In this document: positions 8,122-14,385 of the stretch, piece after piece
Layout of the letters: each line of letters starts with the position of its first letter
Numbering within the stretch: the first letter of the stretch is position 1
From: UBA6614 sp002433235
GTDB taxonomy: Bacteria > Verrucomicrobiota > Verrucomicrobiia > Limisphaerales > UBA1100
Assembly: GCA_002433235.1 (NCBI GenBank)
Contig: DJHS01000123.1
Coordinates: forward strand, 1-35,231
DNA length: 35,231 nt
Direction of reading: 5' to 3'
Notes under the pieces: generated by a model
Told to the model about the DNA's origin: nothing
The model's input: the letters and a program-made list of their open reading frames with translations, nothing else
The model's database searches: none
Translations under genes and position numbers: made by a program

Positions 8122-9195
8122 CTACGCTAGGCATTCATCCAGCGCGGCGTAAAGTTCGCTCATGGACTCGACGGTTTCGTCTCCCATGTTGGAGAGCCGG
8201 AAGGTTTTGCCTTTTATCTTTCCATACCCTCCATCGATGAGGATACCCCGTTGCTTCATATCCGCCTGAAGTTGAGGCACATCAACCACGCGGCCGCCAT
8301 CCTTTGCGCCATTGTTGATACAAGTCAGCGTCGCGGACTCGTATTTTGGCTCCGGGAAAAGGGTGAACCCCTGTCTCACCGCCCAGTCGCGAGTCATTTG
8401 TGAAAGTTGAGCATGCCGCGCATAACGGTTGTCCAGCCCCTCGTCCATGAACACGTCCAACTGCGAGGATAAGCCGTGGATCAATCCAATGGCCGGCGTG
8501 CTGGGAGTCATGTTCTTCTCCGCATTCTTTTGAAACTCGACGAGGTCAAAATAGTACCCCCTGTCCGGCATTCGGGCCGCCTTCTCCAGCGCTCTTTCAG
8601 AACAGGCAAACACCGTCAATCCCGGCGGCATCGCGAACGCCTTTTGCGTCCCCGCAAGCATCACGTCAATGCCCAAGGCATCAAACTCTAACGGCATGGC
8701 GCTCATTGAACTGACTGTGTCCACGATGAACATCACCTCCGGATATTTATCCTTCAGCGCCGCGATTTCCGCGAGTGGACTCATCGTCCCGGTGGAAGTC
8801 TCATTGTGAACCAATGTCAGGGCATCATATTCACCACTGGCCAAGCACGCATCGACCGTCCCGGGAAAGATCGGCGACCCCCATTCTGCCTGCAGCGATT
8901 CCGCCACCAATCCGCTCCGCCGGGCCACATCCAGCCACTTGTCCGAGAATGCCCCGTTCATGCAGCACAACAACTTGCGGCTGCAAAGATTTCGTATGGC
9001 TCCTTCCATCACACCCCATGCCGAGGAGGTGGACAGATAAACCAGCCGATCCGTACCCAGCAAAATCTGCAACTGCGGCTGCACCTTGGCGTACAAGTCC
9101 TTAAAATCCTGGCTCCGATGACCTATCATCGGCGCGCACATTGCACGAAATGTCTTTTCGCTGACCTGAACCGGCCCAGGAATGTGAAGTTTCAT
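8122..9195 (-). CDS. Class V aminotransferase (serine/alanine-glyoxylate or phosphoserine type)
   Basis: 357 residues. Start at 9195 is supported by AAGGAAG a few bases upstream and by the family opening KLHIPGPVQVS. PLP-binding features of fold type I class V enzymes are visible: the STSSAWGVMEGAI loop (~55-67), VHNETSTG (~129-136), the aspartate in FIVDTVSS (Asp159), and the Schiff-base lysine in AGTQKAFAMPPG (Lys185). It is a cytoplasmic transaminase; in this family the usual substrates are serine, alanine, glyoxylate or phosphoserine. Which applies cannot be decided from sequence alone, though the archaeal-type phosphoserine aminotransferase for serine biosynthesis is possible. The ECF sigma gene lies 120 bp upstream in the same direction; co-transcription is possible. 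Confidence 0.92.
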   Translation of the reverse strand: MKLHIPGPVQVSEKTFRAMCAPMIGHRSQDFKDLYAKVQPQLQILLGTDRLVYLSTSSAWGVMEGAIRNLCSRKLLCCMNGAFSDKWLDVARRSGLVAESLQAEWGSPIFPGTVDACLASGEYDALTLVHNETSTGTMSPLAEIAALKDKYPEVMFIVDTVSSMSAMPLEFDALGIDVMLAGTQKAFAMPPGLTVFACSERALEKAARMPDRGYYFDLVEFQKNAEKNMTPSTPAIGLIHGLSSQLDVFMDEGLDNRYARHAQLSQMTRDWAVRQGFTLFPEPKYESATLTCINNGAKDGGRVVDVPQLQADMKQRGILIDGGYGKIKGKTFRLSNMGDETVESMSELYAALDECLA

Positions 9196-9315
9196 CTTCC
9201 TTGTGTTGTGTTGGCCCCGCCAAGGGCGCCCGGCATTGGTGCCATCAAGCCCACCCTTGAGCAAGGCGGAGGAAAGTGCCGTGTCGGCGGCGACATGTAA
9301 AGGATTGTGACGCCT

Positions 9316-9975
9316 TCAGGCTGCTTGGGGAAACATCTCGAGAGGCTGAACCGTCAGCGTTCGCCGCTGTTCCTCAGCCAGCATCGCTCGCAAGGCATTG
9401 CGCAAACGCCCGCGAGCCCGGTGCGCCCGGACCCGAACACTGACACTGCTCCAGCCCGTGAGCCGACTGATATCATCCACGCTCCAGCCCTCGATGCTCT
9501 GCAAGGTAATCACCTTCCGGTCATCCTCCGAAAGCTGCGCCAACAGGTAGCCCAACAGTTCGCAGGCCTCCGCCTTTTCCACATCCCTCTCACTATTCTC
9601 TGACCGCAACCAATCCAAGGGCGCGTCCCCCAAGTCATCAAATCCCGTTTCCCTGATGCGCCTCGTAGCGCGGCGAATATGATCCAGCGCCACGTTCACA
9701 GCAATTCGTGAAATCCAGTGCTGGAACGGAGCGCTTGCCCGATACTGTTCCAAGCCCTTCCACGCCTTCAGAAAAGTATCCTGGGCCAAATCCTCCACGC
9801 GATGGCGATCTCGTTCGTACCTTGAAAGAATCGCGAATACCTGCTGCTGGTGCCGCTCCACCAGTAGCGCAAAGACCTCGTTGTCTCCCGCACGGACACG
9901 CGCCACCAAATCGGCATCGGTCAAAGGCTCAGAGCTGCCAGTAGATTCCTCATGAGCATGGGCAATAAGTTGCAT
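9316..9975 (-). CDS. ECF-type RNA polymerase sigma factor
   Basis: 219 residues. ATG at 9975 has AAGGGAA upstream. Region 2 spans about residues 20-105: LVARVRAGDNEVFALLVERH, then RVEDLAQDTFLKAWKGLEQY and PFQHWISRIAVNVALDHIRR, typical of RpoE-like ECF factors that bind the -10 element. Region 4 spans about 145-195: LSEDDRKVITLQSIEGWSVD, DISRLTGWSSVSVRVRAHRA, a helix-turn-helix for -35 recognition. A short tail of ~20 residues follows. No anti-sigma gene is adjacent, which is unusual for a membrane-signal ECF; the neighbour on the other side is a divergent two-component system. It may be controlled at expression level instead. Confidence 0.95.
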   Translation of the reverse strand: MQLIAHAHEESTGSSEPLTDADLVARVRAGDNEVFALLVERHQQQVFAILSRYERDRHRVEDLAQDTFLKAWKGLEQYRASAPFQHWISRIAVNVALDHIRRATRRIRETGFDDLGDAPLDWLRSENSERDVEKAEACELLGYLLAQLSEDDRKVITLQSIEGWSVDDISRLTGWSSVSVRVRAHRARGRLRNALRAMLAEEQRRTLTVQPLEMFPQAA

Positions 9976-10004
9976 TGCGATTCCCTTCGCTTGGTAACCT
10001 TGTG

Positions 10005-10019
10005 GACTCCGGCGGAGTC
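10005..10019. repeat. Perfect inverted repeat GACTCC-GGC-GGAGTC
   Basis: Six-base arms with a 3-bp spacer, in the 124-bp gap between the divergent sigma factor and response regulator genes. It could be an operator or a hairpin in the leader of the sigma mRNA. Confidence 0.45.
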
Positions 10020-10033
10020 TTGTTGGGCATATT

Positions 10034-10046
10034 AGAACGGAGTTCT
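10034..10046. repeat. Perfect inverted repeat AGAAC-GGA-GTTCT
   Basis: Five-base arms with a 3-bp spacer, midway in the divergent gap. Position and symmetry fit a transcription-factor operator; the binding protein is unknown. Confidence 0.4.
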
Positions 10047-10079
10047 GTTAAGATTTTGTGTTGCGGACGGGGAAAATTT

Positions 10080-10094
10080 GTAAAGATTTGTAAA
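10080..10094 (+). promoter_or_regulatory. CpxR-box-like direct repeat GTAAA-N5-GTAAA
   Basis: GTAAA at 10080-10084 and again at 10090-10094, spaced by 5 bp. This matches the CpxR consensus of enterobacteria (GTAAA-N4-8-GTAAA) and the ~10-11 bp spacing that OmpR-family dimers use. It ends 5 bp before the response regulator ATG, where a ribosome-binding site would normally be. Autoregulation by the adjacent regulator is inferred. Confidence 0.5.
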
Positions 10095-10099
10095 GCGCG

Positions 10100-10816
10100 A
10101 TGATGAGCCAAACGACGCCGACAACACCCACCCACGTTTTGATGGTGGATGATGACCCGAAACTTTGCGGGTTGGTGAAAGACTATCTGGAGCCACTGGG
10201 TTATGCCATCGAGGCCACCCACACGGGCCCTGATGGCGTCGAGGCGGCCCGGAAAGGGTGCTTTGACGCAGTGATCCTTGACGTAATGCTTCCGGGCATG
10301 GATGGCTTCGAGGTGTTGCGTGAGATACGCCGCGAATCAGCCGACCTCCCCGTGCTCATGCTGACCGGCCGCGGCGAAGAAGCTGACCGTGTCATGGGAC
10401 TAGAGCTCGGCGCAGACGATTACCTTCCCAAGACCTTCTCCACCCGCGAACTCCTTGCCCGCCTGCGTGCAGTCACCCGCCGATCTTCACGCCAACCCGC
10501 GCACGACAATGAAGGCGAACTCATCAACGGTGATCTCCGCCTTCGCGCCGAAGCCCGTGCCGCCTCCATTGGTGACAAGCCCCTGCGCCTCACCGCACTG
10601 GAGTTTGACCTACTCGTCAGCCTGCTGCATAACGCCGGCCGTGTACGTAGCCGAGAGCAACTCCTGAACGATGTCGCCGGGCGCAACTATGATGTGTTTG
10701 ACCGCTCAATCGATGTCCACATGAGCTCCCTCCGCCGCAAGCTCGGCGACAACCCACGCGAACCACGCTTCATCCGGACCATCCGTGGCGTCGGCTACAT
10801 GATGCAAAAACACTGA
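10100..10816 (+). CDS. Response regulator, OmpR/CpxR family
   Basis: 238 residues. Two ATG codons in a row (10100 and 10103); no Shine-Dalgarno sequence is visible. The receiver domain (~10-125) has the acidic pair in LMVDDDPK, the phospho-acceptor aspartate in ILDVMLPGMDG, the switch threonine in MLTGRG and the lysine in DDYLPKTF, where KTF replaces the usual KPF. The C-terminal winged helix (~140-235) shows LTALEFDLLVSLLHNAGRVR, SREQLLNDV, DRSIDVHMSSLRRKLGD and IRTIRGVGYMM, typical of OmpR/PhoB DNA-binding domains. The gene overlaps the sensor kinase by one base (TGATG), so it is paired with it. A direct repeat upstream suggests self-regulation. Confidence 0.96.
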   Translation: MMSQTTPTTPTHVLMVDDDPKLCGLVKDYLEPLGYAIEATHTGPDGVEAARKGCFDAVILDVMLPGMDGFEVLREIRRESADLPVLMLTGRGEEADRVMGLELGADDYLPKTFSTRELLARLRAVTRRSSRQPAHDNEGELINGDLRLRAEARAASIGDKPLRLTALEFDLLVSLLHNAGRVRSREQLLNDVAGRNYDVFDRSIDVHMSSLRRKLGDNPREPRFIRTIRGVGYMMQKH

Positions 10817-12726
10817 TGGACATCCGCAGCTCACTCTTCACCAAGATCATCGCGTGGTTCATCCTAAACCTTGTGCTCCTCGCCATTGCCTTGGGCATCA
10901 TCTTCAAGTACCGCATCGGCCCGGCCTCCCCCTTCGTTGGCCCCTCCGAGACACGCATTCGCAATGTCGCCCGCCACGTCTCCGACCGTCTTCTTGAACT
11001 GCCCTCCAGCGAATGGGAAACAGAACTGGGCCGCTTCTCAGCCAACTATGATGTTACCTTTCACCTCTGCACCGCGGAAGGACAAGCGTTGGCCGGCCCA
11101 AACCCGACACTCCCCGAGCCCGTCCTTCAGGCACTGCGACCGGCCGAACGCAATCAGCCCAGTTCACTGTTTCGCCAGTTTGTCCAGCGCACCTATGCCG
11201 ACCTCAATGCCACCGAAACCCAGTTGACCCACATCGAATCGGCCTGGACCCGTCGCAGCCGAGCCGTTCGCGAGATCGGCAATGACCCCGCGTTGCGACA
11301 AATGAACCATGAGGAGCGTCAGGCAGAGACCACCAAGAGACGCGACAATCTCACCGCTTCCTTTCACAAGTCAATCGAGTCTATTTTAAGGCCAGAGCAA
11401 AAGCCGGCCTACGCCCGAATCAACGCCCGCCTCAGTTCGCGCCCGGGCAATCGGCTCCCCTTTCATCGCTTGGGTTTCGGGCTTCCGCGAATGAACGACC
11501 AACAACTCGCCCGCCATTTCAATCAAGCCGATGCCAATAAGGACGGCACACTGGATCCGCGTGAAATGCGCCGGTTCATCCTGAATGCTCCGCGGCCACT
11601 CCCCCGCCCTTCCCAAGGGCACCCTCCAGAACGCGGCCCGCGCACCTTCATGCTAACCACCAAGTCACCCGAGCGCTATTGGGCAGGCGTCGACATCCCC
11701 CTCCGCATCCAAGCCGATCACACCGGCGCCCCCCCCGAGGATGCCACCGGACTGCGCCCCGTGCGTCGCCGTGACGAAACCCACTACTTGGCCACCCTCT
11801 TGATTGAAAGCGACACCCTGGGTGGCAAGAGCCTCTTTTCCGACCCACTGCCATGGATCCCCATATTCCTTGGAGCCATCAGCCTCTCCGCGCTTTTCTG
11901 GCTGCCTATGGTGCGCAACATCACCCGGCCCATTGCCGAGGTCACCGCTGCCACAGAGCAAATTGCCGAGGGCCGTTTCGAGACCCGCGTCGGCACCAAT
12001 CGGGCCGATGAAATCGGACGTGTCGGCCAGGCGGTCGATCACATGGCGGATCGCCTCGCCGGATTCGTGAAGGGCCAAAAACGATTCCTAGGGGATATCT
12101 CCCACGAACTTTGCAGCCCCATTGCCCGCATTCAGGCTGCCCTTGCCAACCTTGAGCAACGCTCCGATGACACCCAGAAAAAATACGTTCAGGACCTGCG
12201 TGAAGAAGTGGAACACATGAGCGAACTTGTTGACGAACTCCTCATGTTCAGCCGGGCCGGAATGAAACCCGCCGAGATCAAGCTACAACCCGTGTCCCTT
12301 GAGGAAACCGCGCGACGCGTCATTGACCGTGAAGGCGCAGCCGCGGTCAGCCTGCAGGTCGACATCCCTGAAAACCTGAAGGTCATTGCCGATCCCACCC
12401 TTCTCGCTCGAGCCCTTGGCAATCTGCTGCGCAACGCCGTCCGTTACGCCGGCGAGGCCGGCCCCATAGAATTGACCGCAAAAAAGGAACTCAATCAAAT
12501 CAAGCTGGCCCTTGCCGACCACGGCCCTGGCATATCTACCGATGCGCTGCCCCACATTTTTGATCCCTTCTTCCGCCCCGAACAAGACCGCAGCCGAGAC
12601 ACCGGGGGCGCGGGCCTAGGCCTGTCCATTGTAAAGAGCTGCATCGAGGCTTGTGGCGGAAAAGTAGCCTGTGCCAACCGCGATTCCGGCGGTCTGGAAT
12701 TCACGCTCACCTTGAAAAGCGCGTGA
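10816..12726 (+). CDS. Sensor histidine kinase, CpxA-like, with EF-hand in the extracytoplasmic domain
   Basis: 636 residues. TM1 is ~12-30 and TM2 ~347-366, leaving an extracytoplasmic domain of ~315 residues, larger than in most CpxA proteins. Within it, residues ~143-195 are charged helix ending in LRPEQ (191-195), resembling the LTxxQ helices of CpxP/Spy chaperones. Residues 239-250 (DANKDGTLDPRE) form a canonical EF-hand calcium loop. HAMP is ~367-420, and the phospho-acceptor is His430 in DISHELCSPIARI. The ATPase domain has LLRNAVRYAG (N box), DHGPGI (G1) and GGAGLGLSIV (G2). The catalytic parts look intact. It is translationally coupled to the response regulator. The proposed role is an envelope-stress sensor that may respond to Ca2+ or metal; that is inference. 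Confidence 0.95.
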   Translation: MDIRSSLFTKIIAWFILNLVLLAIALGIIFKYRIGPASPFVGPSETRIRNVARHVSDRLLELPSSEWETELGRFSANYDVTFHLCTAEGQALAGPNPTLPEPVLQALRPAERNQPSSLFRQFVQRTYADLNATETQLTHIESAWTRRSRAVREIGNDPALRQMNHEERQAETTKRRDNLTASFHKSIESILRPEQKPAYARINARLSSRPGNRLPFHRLGFGLPRMNDQQLARHFNQADANKDGTLDPREMRRFILNAPRPLPRPSQGHPPERGPRTFMLTTKSPERYWAGVDIPLRIQADHTGAPPEDATGLRPVRRRDETHYLATLLIESDTLGGKSLFSDPLPWIPIFLGAISLSALFWLPMVRNITRPIAEVTAATEQIAEGRFETRVGTNRADEIGRVGQAVDHMADRLAGFVKGQKRFLGDISHELCSPIARIQAALANLEQRSDDTQKKYVQDLREEVEHMSELVDELLMFSRAGMKPAEIKLQPVSLEETARRVIDREGAAAVSLQVDIPENLKVIADPTLLARALGNLLRNAVRYAGEAGPIELTAKKELNQIKLALADHGPGISTDALPHIFDPFFRPEQDRSRDTGGAGLGLSIVKSCIEACGGKVACANRDSGGLEFTLTLKSA

Positions 12727-12828
12727 AATTCCCACACCAACGCGCGCGGACTGCGCACGGTTTTCCCGCTTCGGCCACCACTCCCCGCCAAACCCCTTAA
12801 AAACCATCAATTAAAAGCCATTTATAAA

Positions 12829-12845
12829 TTGGCACGGCGATTGCT
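12829..12845 (+). promoter_or_regulatory. Consensus sigma-54 (RpoN) promoter
   Basis: TTGGCACG-N4-TTGCT, a full match to the -24/-12 consensus YTGGCACGNNNNTTGCW, with the GG (12831-12832) and GC (12843-12844) at the required spacing. It is preceded by an A/T-rich stretch. The expected transcription start is near 12856. No gene on this strand begins for another 1.5 kb, so the transcript should be short and end at the terminator at 12938-12980. Confidence 0.7.
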
Positions 12846-12855
12846 TTATCCTTTC

Positions 12856-12978
12856 CAGCAGGCAATTTAACAGCCTCTTGAAAACAAAATAGGATTTTTG
12901 GAGAGGAGAAGAAGGTCTGTGACATGCCTCGATTGGAGGGCGGCGTTCCGGCTAAGGGAGCGCCGCCCTTCTTCTTTG
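12856..12978 (+). ncRNA. Candidate sigma-54-dependent small RNA (about 120 nt)
   Basis: Defined by the sigma-54 promoter on its left and a strong intrinsic terminator on its right. It carries a purine-rich block (GGAGAGGAGAAGAAGG, 12900-12915) before the terminator hairpin. A 22-codon reading frame (12924-12992, starting MPRLEGG) begins 8 nt after GAAGG, but it runs through the terminator stem, so translation is doubtful. No known RNA family is recognised. The boundaries are inferred, not observed. Confidence 0.45.
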
Positions 12979-12980
12979 TT
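12938..12980 (+). terminator. Strong intrinsic terminator
   Basis: Stem GGGCGGCG/CGCCGCCC (12938-12945 with 12961-12968) extended by TTCC/GGAG to 12 bp, with a 7-nt loop, followed by TTCTTCTTTGTT. It ends the transcript from the sigma-54 promoter and any read-through from the kinase gene 211 bp upstream. Confidence 0.8.
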
Positions 12981-13007
12981 CATCGCGTTTAACACTTTTT
13001 AAAGATG

Positions 13008-13034
13008 AATGAATAAAGAAAGCTGCCTAGCTTT
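13008..13034 (-). terminator. Possible weak terminator of the Sel1 lipoprotein gene
   Basis: On the minus strand, AAAGCT-N4-AGCTTT (13019-13034) followed by CTTTATTCATTC, only 7 bp after the stop codon. The stem is short and partly A-T, so efficiency is uncertain. Confidence 0.35.
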
Positions 13035-13040
13035 GCATCC

Positions 13041-14291
13041 TTACTTCTTGGGATGCGCCTTCAGCCAATTGGTAATCGCCGTGTCGGCGGTTTTCTTTTC
13101 CTCCGCCTCCAGCAGCTTGGCCACCTCGTTTTGGTTGTTGCCGGCGCTGGCATTTCCACGGGCCTTGGCAATGCCATGCCATCGATAAGCGGCAGCATTG
13201 TCCTGCTTGACCCCTTGGCCAGTGAAATACATTCCGGCCAACAATGCGGGCGCCTCGGAGTTGCCCTGCTCGGCGGCTTTCTCAAACCATTCGGCCGCAC
13301 CCGCCAGATTCTTGGGCAGGTCTTTCCCCAAGTACAGCATCAGTCCAAGACGAAACTTGGCCATGTCATCGCCGCGCGCTGCAGCATCCTTGAGCAGGAC
13401 AATCTTGTTCTTGATTAAATTTCGCGCCCTGGGATGGGCCTCCGCCAATTGACCCGCCGGCAGGCTGTTGGCGGCTTCATTCATCCCCGCCTGCGCCAAA
13501 CCGCCGCCGGGGCTCGAGGCGGCATGCAGCAGACGCAGCCCCTCGACAGGATCCCGCCCCACACCATCACCGGCCATGTATAGGTGGCCCAACAATGCAG
13601 CCGCACCGACATGCCCCTGCTTTGCGGACAATTCCAGCCACTTGGCGGCCTCGGATCGGTTGCGCGGCACCAAGTCATCCCCAACAAAAAAGCGAAGGCC
13701 CAATGCATATTGCGTGGCCGAATCCCCCTCGTCGGCCTGATCACGCAGAGCTTTCATTTGATCTTCAAAAAGTTTCTTGGCGGCCTGTCCGGCCTCCTCC
13801 ACTTGAACCGAGGTTAGCATGGACGCCAGCCGCGCGCGGTCCTTCAGGATCATGCTCCGCTCAATGCCTTCGCTGCGTGCCACCGCAAGCGCCACAAGTT
13901 CGTAGGCCTTCACCGTGTTTGTTTCCACGCCACTGCCCAGCTCGTGTTTCAGTCCGAGAACCCAACTCGCCTTGGCGTTGCCTTTGTCAATCAATTGCTG
14001 CAACTCCGCTACGGCCAACGCGGGGTAATCCGGCTCGGCGGGTGCCGATGCCACCGGCGCGGCGTTGGTCTCAGCTGGAGCGGTGGGGGCAACCGCAACA
14101 TTGTTAGTCTCAGCGACCACAGGCGCGGCGTTTGTCGGGGTTGCTGGAGTGGCAGGCGCGGGAATAGTCGTGGGCGATGGGGGTGGAGCCGTATACCCAC
14201 CCCGCGACGGAGGTCTGCGCTGGTCGCATCCAGAAACAATTGCCAAGGAAATGAGTGCTAGTGAAAGTGTAACAAGCATCCAGCGAGTCAT
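13041..14291 (-). CDS. Sel1-like repeat lipoprotein
   Basis: 416 residues from the ATG at 14291, which begins a lipoprotein signal (MTRWMLVTLSLALISLAIVS) with lipobox IVSGC. An ATG 24 bp upstream would add 8 residues; further upstream starts are unlikely. Residues ~25-100 are a low-complexity linker rich in Pro, Ala, Thr and Asn-Asn-Val repeats. Sel1 repeats follow, for example WVLGLKHELGSGVETNTVKA, YALGLRFFVGDDLVPRNRSE, LLGHLYMAGDGVGRDPVEGL and LLAGMYFTGQGVKQDNAAAY. Such repeats form superhelical protein-binding scaffolds, often in envelope or signalling complexes. Probably anchored in the outer membrane facing the periplasm. The gene is divergent from the giant coiled-coil gene, with under 100 bp between their starts. 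Confidence 0.9.
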   Translation of the reverse strand: MTRWMLVTLSLALISLAIVSGCDQRRPPSRGGYTAPPPSPTTIPAPATPATPTNAAPVVAETNNVAVAPTAPAETNAAPVASAPAEPDYPALAVAELQQLIDKGNAKASWVLGLKHELGSGVETNTVKAYELVALAVARSEGIERSMILKDRARLASMLTSVQVEEAGQAAKKLFEDQMKALRDQADEGDSATQYALGLRFFVGDDLVPRNRSEAAKWLELSAKQGHVGAAALLGHLYMAGDGVGRDPVEGLRLLHAASSPGGGLAQAGMNEAANSLPAGQLAEAHPRARNLIKNKIVLLKDAAARGDDMAKFRLGLMLYLGKDLPKNLAGAAEWFEKAAEQGNSEAPALLAGMYFTGQGVKQDNAAAYRWHGIAKARGNASAGNNQNEVAKLLEAEEKKTADTAITNWLKAHPKK

Positions 14292-14363
14292 GGGCTCTTT
14301 GTAAAGGCGCGCCATGGCGCTGGCAAATGGAAACTTGCGCGCGAACAAAGTCGCATTAGACTC

Positions 14364-14384
14364 CCCCCACGCGCCGCGTGGGGG
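14364..14384 (+). promoter_or_regulatory. Hairpin covering the translation start of the coiled-coil gene
   Basis: A 9-bp perfect stem (14364-14372 with 14376-14384) and a 3-nt loop end one base before the ATG at 14386. The only G-rich run able to act as a Shine-Dalgarno sequence (GGGGG, 14380-14384) is inside the stem, so translation would be restrained when the hairpin forms. Confidence 0.5.
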
Positions 14385-14385
14385 C

